Origin: Gammaproteobacteria bacterium
Lineage (GTDB): Bacteria > Pseudomonadota > Gammaproteobacteria > Pseudomonadales > Porticoccaceae
NCBI GenBank assembly: GCA_003235325.1
Contig: QJWQ01000156.1
Span: 1-39,619 of the forward strand
DNA length: 39,619 nucleotides
Reading direction: 5' to 3'
The notes under the pieces were generated by a model, which saw nothing but the letters and a program-made list of their open reading frames with translations, did not search any database and was not told the DNA's origin. Made by a program: the position numbers and the translations under genes. Positions 26,872 to 34,504 of the stretch are shown one piece after another (position 1 is the stretch's first letter; each line of letters begins with the position of its first letter).

Positions 26872-28977
26872 ATGGAAAATGACGGCACACTGAATCTTTT
26901 ACTCATCCACGACAACGTCGAAGAGGCCAACCGACTGGTCAGCTTGATGCGCAATGCCAGTTACAAGGTTGATCCCCAGCACGTGGCAAAACCGGATGAT
27001 CTGGCGAAAAAAATCCAGGAGCGGAACTGGGATATCGCCTTTATTCAGTTCCATTCGGAAGCCATACCGGTTAAATCTGTGTTCCATCAGATTCGCCGCT
27101 TGAACAAGGACATCCCGGTGGTACTGATTTCCATGGACTACGACACCGCCCAGCTGGTGGAAGGACTGCGGATGGGAGCGTCCGATGTGGTGCCCATGGA
27201 TCAGGACCAGCACCTGTTACAGGTTGTGTCTCGCACCCTGTACAACCTCGAACAGCGTCGACGATTGCGTTACTGGAAGCGACGCTACACCGAGGCCGAG
27301 GAACGTTGTGAACACCTGCTGAAAAACTCCCGGGATGGCATCGCCATTGTTCAGGACGGAACCTATGTCAATGTCAATGAAAGTTATGCCAATCATTTTG
27401 GCTATCTGGAAGCTGATGGCATGTTGATGTTGCCGGTGATCGACACCATTGAGCCGGGCTTTCGGCAGGAATTTCTCAAGTATCTCAAACCCCTGGACAG
27501 CGATCAGGCATGGGAAACCGAAACCCTGACCATCAAGGGTTTGAAACCGGAAAGTAGCGCCTTCGAAATCAGCACCGAGATCTCCCAGATTGAATACCAG
27601 GGCGAGCCGGCCCTGCAGTTCCTGATCGACAACCGCTATCTTCTCGGTGCGGAAGGTGACGGCCGGCTGGAAAGACCCCTCGAGGCAGAGAGCAGGGGGC
27701 TGGCCACAATTCGCCTGCAATCGATGCTGGAACAAATAACTGCTGCGATCAGAAAGGCCGCCCACACCGAGGAAGATGCCCTGCTCTTTTATATCCTGAT
27801 CGACAAGTATCAGGAAATTCAGGACGATCTCGGCCTGCGCAATACCGAAAATCTGATCGTGGAACTGGCCCGGTTTATCGATTATCGCACCGAGCTACCC
27901 CACCACCTGGGCCGGATCAAGGAAGATGCCTTTGTCATGCTCATGGAAAATATCGATGTCGATTCCGCGGTCGATTTCGCCGAAATCCTGGCGTCGGAAA
28001 TAGCCAACCACATGGTTGAACAGGGTGATCGAACCTGCCAGGCCACCGTGAGCATCGGCATCAGTGTCGTCAGTGAGGCGGCTGCCACGGCGGAAGGCTG
28101 CATAGAGCGCTGTATGAAAGCCATAACCAGCCTCAGGGAGGAATCCGGCCAATTCCACTACGGCAATGGCGCCAGACTGTATGAAGCTGTATTTGAACCT
28201 GCTGCGCCCAATATTGCCGATGAGGACATCATGCGCTTTGGCGCCAAATTGCTGGAACGGCATATGCTTGATATTGCTTTTCAGCCAATAGTGCCGTTGC
28301 ACGGAAAGCCGTCCGAACTCTATGAAGTTTTGATGCGTCCGGTGGTCGAAAGCATGCCCAAGAACATGCCCGATGATTTTATCGCCAAGGTGTTCAAGAC
28401 CGACGTCGGCAAGGATATCGATCGCTGGGTCATTCTCGAGTCTATTAAAACCCTTGCCCAAAAACAGAAAACCCACCCTGAAACCCGAATGCTGATCAAT
28501 ATCAGTGCGGCCACCATCTGCGATGACCAGTTTATTCCCTGGCTCAAGGTTGCGCTGAAGGCGACCGGTATCGGCCCCCAGTCGCTGATATTCCAGTTCC
28601 GGGAGATCGACGTTTCTCGGCACCTGAATCGCGCCATTTCAATGACGCAAAGCCTGCACAAATTCCACAGCAAGACAGCCCTCACGCACTTCGGGCTGTC
28701 CATCAATCCGCTGCAGGTCTTTGACAAACTCAAATTTGATTTCGTCAAACTCGACATGCTGGTGGTGGAGAAAGCCAGGAAAGACGATGAGGGCATGGAG
28801 ACCATGCTCAATCTGATCAAGAATCTGGAAACCGAGGATCAGTGCGTAGTGGTGCCCTTTATCGAAAATGCGGCCATGATTCCGGGTCTGTGGCAGGCTG
28901 GTGTCCAGTACATACAGGGCCACTATATTCAGGCTCCGGTCGCGGAAATGAATTACGAATTTTCCGAGGAAGCCTGA
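26872..28977 (+). CDS. fimX: FimX-like c-di-GMP receptor (REC-PAS-degenerate GGDEF-degenerate EAL)
   Basis: Protein of 701 residues; P. aeruginosa FimX, needed for type IV pilus assembly and twitching, has 691. Domains in order: REC-like (about 1-125) in which the phospho-acceptor region reads IAFIQFHSE with no Asp; PAS (about 145-260); GGDEF (about 285-425) with KEDAF at 350-354 in place of GGDEF; EAL (about 440-695) with EVL at 485-487 in place of EAL. The metal-binding DDFG motif of active EAL enzymes reads THFG. The protein should therefore bind c-di-GMP without making or cleaving it. The order unknown gene, fimX, serB, AhpA-like gene matches what I recall of Pseudomonas, which supports the name. 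No pilus genes are in the window. Confidence 0.85.
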   Translation: MENDGTLNLLLIHDNVEEANRLVSLMRNASYKVDPQHVAKPDDLAKKIQERNWDIAFIQFHSEAIPVKSVFHQIRRLNKDIPVVLISMDYDTAQLVEGLRMGASDVVPMDQDQHLLQVVSRTLYNLEQRRRLRYWKRRYTEAEERCEHLLKNSRDGIAIVQDGTYVNVNESYANHFGYLEADGMLMLPVIDTIEPGFRQEFLKYLKPLDSDQAWETETLTIKGLKPESSAFEISTEISQIEYQGEPALQFLIDNRYLLGAEGDGRLERPLEAESRGLATIRLQSMLEQITAAIRKAAHTEEDALLFYILIDKYQEIQDDLGLRNTENLIVELARFIDYRTELPHHLGRIKEDAFVMLMENIDVDSAVDFAEILASEIANHMVEQGDRTCQATVSIGISVVSEAAATAEGCIERCMKAITSLREESGQFHYGNGARLYEAVFEPAAPNIADEDIMRFGAKLLERHMLDIAFQPIVPLHGKPSELYEVLMRPVVESMPKNMPDDFIAKVFKTDVGKDIDRWVILESIKTLAQKQKTHPETRMLINISAATICDDQFIPWLKVALKATGIGPQSLIFQFREIDVSRHLNRAISMTQSLHKFHSKTALTHFGLSINPLQVFDKLKFDFVKLDMLVVEKARKDDEGMETMLNLIKNLETEDQCVVVPFIENAAMIPGLWQAGVQYIQGHYIQAPVAEMNYEFSEEA

Positions 28978-29006
28978 CCGCTTTTACCCTTTGAGCCCTG
29001 CAGTAC

Positions 29007-29032
29007 CCCCGGTGGGCTATAAAACGCCGGGG
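29007..29032. terminator. Weak hairpin between convergent fimX and serB
   Basis: CCCCGG (29007-29012) and CCGGGG (29027-29032) with a 14-base loop, in the 72-base gap between the two stops. No T-run; a weak candidate only. Confidence 0.3.
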
Positions 29033-29049
29033 AGCGGCACCAATGTCGG

Positions 29050-30264
29050 CTAGACCGGTGCTTCCCGGTCCCGGATGCCCATCAGATAAAGGACACCATC
29101 AAGGCCCAGATTGGAGATATGCTGCTTGGCGTTGGCCTTGACAATGGGTTTGGCCCTGAATGCTATGCCCAGTCCGGCAATGCTCAGCATCAACAGGTCA
29201 TTGGCGCCGTCGCCCACCGCCACCACTTGCTCCAGACTGATATTCTGTTCCCGGGCCAGGGACCTGAGCAGGTCCGCCTTGCGTTGGGCATCCACCACAT
29301 CGCCAATGACCCGGCCGGAGACACGGCCGTCGACGATCTCGAGTTCGTTGGCAAAAACAGAATCAATGCCCAGTTTCTGCTGAATACGGCGGGCAAAATA
29401 GTTGAAGCCACCGGATAATATGGCGGTTTTGTAGCCCAGTTTTTTCAGAATACGGATCAGTTCTTCTGCCCCCTCGGTCAGTTGCAGGCGGTCAGCTACC
29501 CGTTCCAGCACCGCGGCATCCAACCCCTTGAGCAATGCCATGCGACGGGCAAAACTTTCGCCGAAATCGATCTCGCCACGCATTGCGGATTCGGTAATCG
29601 CCGCTACCTCAGCGCCAACTGCGGCTTCTCTTGCCAGTTCGTCGATAACCTCGGCATCAATCAGGGTTGAATCCATGTCAAACACCACCAATCGGCGGTG
29701 CCGGCGGAAAATCGTGTCCTCCTGGTAAGCGACATCCACGTCCATGGCCTGGGACAGTTCCAACAGGGTCTTGCGCAATTCGCCAACATCCTCGGGCTCA
29801 CCGCGAACGGAAAACTCGACACAGGCCTTGCTGTGAGTGTCTATGCGATCCAGTGGTATGCGACCGGAAAGCCTGGAAATATTGTCGATGTTGAGACGGT
29901 GGCTGGCGGTTACCGAGGTGACGCCGGCAATATGTTCAGCAGTAATACGCCGTGCCAGCAGGGTGACGATATGTCTGGGCTTTCCCTGTTGCGATACCCA
30001 CTGCTCGTAACTTTGTTCATCGATGGGCTGAAACCGTACCTGCATGCCCATGCCGTGAATACGAAACAGTATTTCCCGCAGTATCGGCGCCGTGTCCGAA
30101 CATTCCGGCACTTCGGCAAGAAGACCCAGACTCAGGGTATCGTGAATTACAGCCTGCCCGATGTCGAGAATGTTGACCCTGTAACCGGACAGAATGCTGG
30201 TCACCGCACTGGTGACACCGGGCCTGTCCTGGCCGGAAACATTAATCAGCAGAATTTCTTTCAC
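29050..30264 (-). CDS. serB: Phosphoserine phosphatase with N-terminal ACT domains
   Basis: Last step of serine synthesis: phosphoserine to serine. It has 404 residues. Two ACT-like regulatory domains occupy about 1-180 (MKEILLINVSGQDRPGVTSAV at the start, recognisable as INVSGQDRPGVTS, then IVTLLARRITAEHIAGVT). The HAD phosphatase follows: FDMDSTLI with nucleophile Asp196 and Asp198, GEIDFGESFARR, ILSGGFNYF and VAVGDGANDLLML. The start is GTG 30264. The two-ACT form is the Pseudomonas/Mycobacterium type. It is divergent from the AhpA/YtjB-like gene, the same pairing as smp/serB in E. coli. Confidence 0.96.
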   Translation of the reverse strand: MKEILLINVSGQDRPGVTSAVTSILSGYRVNILDIGQAVIHDTLSLGLLAEVPECSDTAPILREILFRIHGMGMQVRFQPIDEQSYEQWVSQQGKPRHIVTLLARRITAEHIAGVTSVTASHRLNIDNISRLSGRIPLDRIDTHSKACVEFSVRGEPEDVGELRKTLLELSQAMDVDVAYQEDTIFRRHRRLVVFDMDSTLIDAEVIDELAREAAVGAEVAAITESAMRGEIDFGESFARRMALLKGLDAAVLERVADRLQLTEGAEELIRILKKLGYKTAILSGGFNYFARRIQQKLGIDSVFANELEIVDGRVSGRVIGDVVDAQRKADLLRSLAREQNISLEQVVAVGDGANDLLMLSIAGLGIAFRAKPIVKANAKQHISNLGLDGVLYLMGIRDREAPV

Positions 30265-30297
30265 GGGATTCTCGGCACGATGCGTTTAGCGGTCGCT

Positions 30298-30303
30298 ATT
30301 ATA
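30298..30303 (-). promoter_or_regulatory. Perfect -10 box for serB
   Basis: On the minus strand the sequence reads CTAACCTATAATAGC. TATAAT lies about 34 bases before the GTG start. The -35 region is weak. Confidence 0.5.
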
Positions 30304-30363
30304 GGTTAGCCGCTGATAAGATAGCACGGCTTGCACAACGAATAAGACAATCCGTTTTCACCC

Positions 30364-31593
30364 ATGGCACCCGGTCGAAAATCCATCAAAACAACGCTAT
30401 TACTCCCGACCCTGGTCTATGTTCTGGCCATAGGTATCCTCGTGGCTTTACTGCTCGGTTTTCAACTGGCCAACTTCACCAGCCAGCAACAGAACCAGCT
30501 GGGCCACGCCCTGGGCACCCAGTTGGCGGAAATGGCACAACTGCCCCTGGCCAGAGGAGATACCATCAGCCTGCAGGTAATCCTGGACAAACTGGCGGCC
30601 AGCGTACCTCAGGTGGCTCACGCCTCGGCACTGGACCTGAACGACAGAATCATCGCCCAGAGCCGGAAAAAAGTTGCCACAACTGTCGACACCGTCGCCT
30701 TCAGGCAGCCGGTAATCCTGGAAAAAAAAGTATCCGGCAGTATTCAGGTCGATCTGGTGGACCAGACAGTATCGCCGACTGTGCGGACCCCGGTCATGGT
30801 CGCCCTGGCACTCTGGTTCATATCCGGGTTTTTCCTGCTCTTTCGCCAACACCGGTCTGTGTCCCGGCTGGCGGGCCGACTGTCATCACTCAGCCAGGGG
30901 CTGCCATCCTCTCCTCAGGAGGAGAGGGTCATGGATGAGATCAGCCTGCTGGAAGCGCGGGTGGCGCCACTAGTAACCCGGGCCGCTGAAAGCGACGAAA
31001 ACAACGGCTTGAAGTTCAGTTGCATGGTGGCCGTCTGCTGCCACAATCTGCCCAGGCTCAAGGTTCAGCTCAGCGCCGAACACTTCGAGGCCCTCTTCGG
31101 TCAACTGGACGCGGTAATCGATCAGGCCTGCATGCTCTACGAGGGCAAGCGCCTCTCGGCAAGCCGAAACTGCCTGCTAATCGAATTCAGCTCCGCTTCA
31201 AGCACCGGTGACCACTCGTTGCGCGCCCTCTATTTTGCCCGCGCCAGTCTGATGATCTGCCAGGAATGGGCACCGTCCCGCGGCATTCCCCTTGAGTTAT
31301 CCATGGTGCTGGATGAGATCGACGTACCCGAAACTGAATCCACCTGGATACGCGAACAGGCGGTTGAGCAAACCATTAACGCCATCGCCGATGTCACGGA
31401 AATCTCTGTTCCCTGGGAAATCCTGCTTCGTCAACGCCTGTTTAATAATGAGACATTCGGCAGTTGTGTCGAAGCGGAACCGGTTTCCGTCCACCACCCC
31501 ATGAGCCGATTTAAACGACTGGCAGAACCCCAGAGCAGTCTGCTGATGCGTCAGGTGGCGTTTCTGCAGACCCGGATTTCCCTGGATTTTTGA
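30364..31593 (+). CDS. AhpA/YtjB (SMP) family membrane protein
   Basis: Inner-membrane protein of 409 residues. A first membrane helix lies at about 10-33 (LLLPTLVYVLAIGILVALLLGF), a periplasmic domain of about 100 residues follows, a second helix lies at about 140-160 (VMVALALWFISGFFLLF), then a cytoplasmic C-terminal domain. The QLAEMAQLPLARGD block in the first domain and the location divergent from serB match the SMP/YtjB family (also called AhpA). The biochemical function is unknown. The start ATG 30364 was chosen by the position of the first helix. Confidence 0.78.
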   Translation: MAPGRKSIKTTLLLPTLVYVLAIGILVALLLGFQLANFTSQQQNQLGHALGTQLAEMAQLPLARGDTISLQVILDKLAASVPQVAHASALDLNDRIIAQSRKKVATTVDTVAFRQPVILEKKVSGSIQVDLVDQTVSPTVRTPVMVALALWFISGFFLLFRQHRSVSRLAGRLSSLSQGLPSSPQEERVMDEISLLEARVAPLVTRAAESDENNGLKFSCMVAVCCHNLPRLKVQLSAEHFEALFGQLDAVIDQACMLYEGKRLSASRNCLLIEFSSASSTGDHSLRALYFARASLMICQEWAPSRGIPLELSMVLDEIDVPETESTWIREQAVEQTINAIADVTEISVPWEILLRQRLFNNETFGSCVEAEPVSVHHPMSRFKRLAEPQSSLLMRQVAFLQTRISLDF

Positions 31594-31633
31594 CAGTGCG
31601 GGCCTATTTCTCGGTATTAACCTGTATCAGCTA

Positions 31634-31662
31634 TTGGCCTGCACCCTAATAACCGCTATTCT
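31634..31662 (+). promoter_or_regulatory. Candidate promoter for phaB-phaC
   Basis: TTGGCC (31634-31639), a 17-base spacer, TATTCT (31657-31662). Both boxes match at 4/6. Transcription would begin about 45 bases before the phaB start codon, which has GGAGG at 31702-31706. Confidence 0.4.
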
Positions 31663-31712
31663 TTCTGCCCCCCTCATTTAAAAATAACTAGTCGAGTTGA
31701 TCGGAGGTTCAT

Positions 31713-32435
31713 ATGGGTAAAGTAGCACTTGTAACTGGCGGCTCCCGCGGTATCGGTGAAGCCATTTCTATCGCGTTGCAAAACGCAGGATATTCAGCTG
31801 TTGCCAGCTATGCCGGCAATGACCAGGCCGCCAAGGCGTTCACCGAAAAGACAGGCATTCCCGCGTACAAGTTTGACGTTGCAGATTTCAATGCCTGCAA
31901 GGAAGCCGTGGCCAAGATTACAGCCGACGTTGGCCCGGTGGACATACTGGTCAATAACGCCGGCATCACCCGGGACGGCACTCTGCAAAAGATGACCCCG
32001 GAAGACTGGCAGGCGGTGATTCAGACCAACCTCAGTTCCTGCTACAACATGTGCAAAAACGTCATTGACGGCATGCGGGAGCGCGGTTTCGGCCGAATCG
32101 TCAACATCGGTTCGATCAATGGCCAGGCCGGCCAGTACGGTCAGGTCAACTACGCCGCCGCCAAGTCCGGTATTCACGGCTTCACCAAGGCGCTGGCCCA
32201 GGAAGGCGCGTCCAAAGGCATCACGGTCAATGCCATCGCTCCCGGCTATGTCGAAACCGATATGGTTCGTGCAGTTCCGGAAAAGGTGCTGGAAAAAATC
32301 ATCGCCAAGATCCCCGTCGGCAGACTGGGCCAGGTGGAAGACATTTCCAGGGCCATTCTGTTCCTGGTGGCGGACGAGGCCAGCTTCATCACCGGCTCCA
32401 CCATGTCTATCAACGGTGGCCAGCATATGTACTGA
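31713..32435 (+). CDS. phaB: Acetoacetyl-CoA reductase (NADPH)
   Basis: Short-chain dehydrogenase that reduces acetoacetyl-CoA to (R)-3-hydroxybutyryl-CoA, the monomer for polyhydroxybutyrate. It has 240 residues. The cofactor loop is TGGSRGIG at 8-15, NNAG is at 81-84, the catalytic residues are Ser134, Tyr147 and Lys151, and the GQAGQYGQVNYAAAKSG segment is typical of PhaB rather than FabG. The C-terminus is STMSINGGQHMY, the PhaB ending. The start ATG has a clear GGAGG upstream. PHA synthase follows on the same strand, which supports PhaB; no thiolase (phaA) or phasin gene is in the window. Confidence 0.94.
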   Translation: MGKVALVTGGSRGIGEAISIALQNAGYSAVASYAGNDQAAKAFTEKTGIPAYKFDVADFNACKEAVAKITADVGPVDILVNNAGITRDGTLQKMTPEDWQAVIQTNLSSCYNMCKNVIDGMRERGFGRIVNIGSINGQAGQYGQVNYAAAKSGIHGFTKALAQEGASKGITVNAIAPGYVETDMVRAVPEKVLEKIIAKIPVGRLGQVEDISRAILFLVADEASFITGSTMSINGGQHMY

Positions 32436-32469
32436 TTCCAGTACTGACATTTTCCATCAGATCCAAAAG

Positions 32470-32496
32470 GGCCGGGGCAATCCCGGCCGCTGTTTT
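32470..32496 (+). terminator. Terminator-like hairpin between phaB and phaC
   Basis: GGCCGGG (32470-32476), loop GCAAT, CCCGGCC (32482-32488), followed by GCTGTTTT. The short U-run makes it a weak intrinsic terminator that could set the ratio of reductase to synthase. Confidence 0.5.
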
Positions 32497-32546
32497 ACAG
32501 GGGAAGGCAACAGAACCTGAAAACCACACTGTCCCGGAGATTTCCT

Positions 32547-34337
32547 ATGGCTGATAACGAAGTTACGACGGCGGATTTTGCCGAGCAAATTAGTGGCATT
32601 CTCTCCAGCATACCGTCGATGGACGAGGAATCCGCTGCAAAACTGGATACGGACGTACGAGCTTCTATCAGCAAAATCACCGGCGGAATGTCGCCGATCC
32701 AGTTGCTCAATGCCTATTTTGACTGGCTGAGTCACCTGGCGATATCTCCTGGCAAAAGAGACCTCCTCTGGCAAAGCCTGCAGACCCGGCTGATGGAACT
32801 GGGCAGCCAGGCCACCGGCCAGCTCGCCCTACGGGAAAAAGCACCGGCCATCCCCCTCAACGATCCGACATTTGCATCTGAGGCCTGGCAGCAGCAGCCC
32901 TTCAACTTCATGGCCCATGCCTATCTAACATTGAGGGACTGGATACAGGAAACCACTGAGGGCATTGCCGGTGTCGATCCGTTTCACAGCGACCTGGTGT
33001 CGTTCATAAATGGTCAGATGCTGGAAATCATTTCCCCCGCCAATTTCCCTGTCACCAACCCCGAGGTGATCGAAGCCACCAAAAACGAACAGGGACAGAA
33101 CCTGGTTCGCGGCATGGAGTACCTAAAGCGGGACGTTGAGAAAAAAGTCAACAAGGACACCAGCCCGGAAATGGGCGACTTCGCCGTCGGTGTCAATATT
33201 GGCATCACTCCGGGCAAGGTTGTTTTTCAAAACAACCTGATAGAACTCATCCAGTACACACCGACGACGGAAAAGGTAGAAAGAGAGCCGGTGCTGATAG
33301 TTCCCGCCTGGATCATGAAGTACTACATCCTGGATCTGTCGCCCAAAAACTCCCTGGTGAAATACCTGGTGGACCAGGGCAAGACTGTATTCATGATCTC
33401 CTGGAAAAATCCCAACGGCGATACTGACCGGGAAGTTTCCCTGGATGATTACCTGGACCAGGGCCTGATGGAAGCCATCAAGGCCGTGCAGGCCATCTGT
33501 CCCGACGCCAAAATCAACGCCGCTGGCTACTGTATCGGCGGGACCCTGCTCAGTATCGGCGCCGCCACTATGGCCCGGGAAGACAACGATGTCCTGAACA
33601 GCGTCACCCTTTTCGCCGCCCAGACGGACTTCACCGAACCTGGCGATATCAAACGCATGCTCGGTGCCAGCCAGCTGTCATTCCTGGACAGCCACATGTG
33701 GACCGAGGGTCATTTGCCAGCCGACAGCATGGGCTCATCCTTCATGGCCCTGCGCGCCCGGGATCTGGTCTGGAATCCGGCCATTTCCCGCTACTTTCTC
33801 GGCAAGGAGCCCTTCAGTAATGATCTGATGGCCTGGAATGCCGATGGCACCCGAATGCCCTACAAGATGCACAGTCGTTATCTCCAGGAGCTCTACATTG
33901 AAAACCGGCTGGCCGAATGCCGATTCGAGGTGGGTGGCAAGCCCGTCTCCCTGCTGGACCTTCGTGCACCGTTATTTGTGGTTGGCACCTCCTCCGACCA
34001 CGTGGCGCCCTGGACATCGGTCTACAAAATTCACCGGCTGACCACTACCGAGGTGACGTTCCTGCTTACCAGCGGTGGCCACAATGCCGGCATCGTCTCC
34101 GGTCCAAGCCATCCGAGGCGGACGTACCGGATTGCCACGCGCAAGCCGCTGGATAAGTTTGTCGATCCCGACTCCTGGCTCAGAAATAACGAGGTACACC
34201 CGGGCTCCTGGTGGCCGGTATGGAATGAATGGCTGCAAAACCATAGTTCCAGTGAGGTGGCTCCCCGAACAGCCGGCGCCAGCCGCAAGGGCTACAAGGT
34301 TCTGCGCGACGCCCCCGGTGAGTATGTTCTGGGTTGA
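32547..34337 (+). CDS. phaC: Class I polyhydroxyalkanoate synthase
   Basis: Polymerises (R)-3-hydroxyacyl-CoA into PHA granules. It has 596 residues, the length of class I synthases (589 in Cupriavidus). The lipase-like box is GYCIGG with nucleophile Cys329. The other triad members are Asp484 in GTSSDHVAPW and His512 in TSGGHNAGIVS; spacing agrees with Cys319-Asp480-His508 of the Cupriavidus enzyme. Other conserved blocks are NFPVTNPEV, VPAWIMKYYILDL, FMISWKNP and NRLAECRFEVGGKPV (seen as GGKPVSLLDL). The start ATG has GGAG seven bases upstream. With phaB it gives the last two steps of PHB synthesis. Confidence 0.96.
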   Translation: MADNEVTTADFAEQISGILSSIPSMDEESAAKLDTDVRASISKITGGMSPIQLLNAYFDWLSHLAISPGKRDLLWQSLQTRLMELGSQATGQLALREKAPAIPLNDPTFASEAWQQQPFNFMAHAYLTLRDWIQETTEGIAGVDPFHSDLVSFINGQMLEIISPANFPVTNPEVIEATKNEQGQNLVRGMEYLKRDVEKKVNKDTSPEMGDFAVGVNIGITPGKVVFQNNLIELIQYTPTTEKVEREPVLIVPAWIMKYYILDLSPKNSLVKYLVDQGKTVFMISWKNPNGDTDREVSLDDYLDQGLMEAIKAVQAICPDAKINAAGYCIGGTLLSIGAATMAREDNDVLNSVTLFAAQTDFTEPGDIKRMLGASQLSFLDSHMWTEGHLPADSMGSSFMALRARDLVWNPAISRYFLGKEPFSNDLMAWNADGTRMPYKMHSRYLQELYIENRLAECRFEVGGKPVSLLDLRAPLFVVGTSSDHVAPWTSVYKIHRLTTTEVTFLLTSGGHNAGIVSGPSHPRRTYRIATRKPLDKFVDPDSWLRNNEVHPGSWWPVWNEWLQNHSSSEVAPRTAGASRKGYKVLRDAPGEYVLG

Positions 34338-34428
34338 ATGACGGTACGGCCAGGGTCATTTGCCACGGCTGCATCGAGAAGAAGACGATTGACCCGACAG
34401 CAATACGGGTCACCAACTACAGCAAAGG

Positions 34429-34452
34429 CCCCGTTATCACGGGGTTTTTTTT
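34429..34452 (+). terminator. Intrinsic terminator after phaC
   Basis: CCCCGT (34429-34434), loop TATC, ACGGGG (34439-34444) and an uninterrupted run of eight T (34445-34452). A textbook rho-independent terminator, 91 bases past the phaC stop. Confidence 0.9.
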
Positions 34453-34462
34453 CGCCCCGACC

Positions 34463-34471
34463 TGATAAAAT
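34463..34471 (+). promoter_or_regulatory. Extended -10 promoter element for rep
   Basis: TGATAAAAT: a TGn extension and TAAAAT (34466-34471; 5/6). It lies 33 bases before the TTG start. The -35 region would overlap the T-run of the preceding terminator, as extended -10 promoters can tolerate. Confidence 0.5.
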
Positions 34472-34504
34472 GCCCGGCCCTGCAAACGTCCGGCCAGTCT
34501 CATC

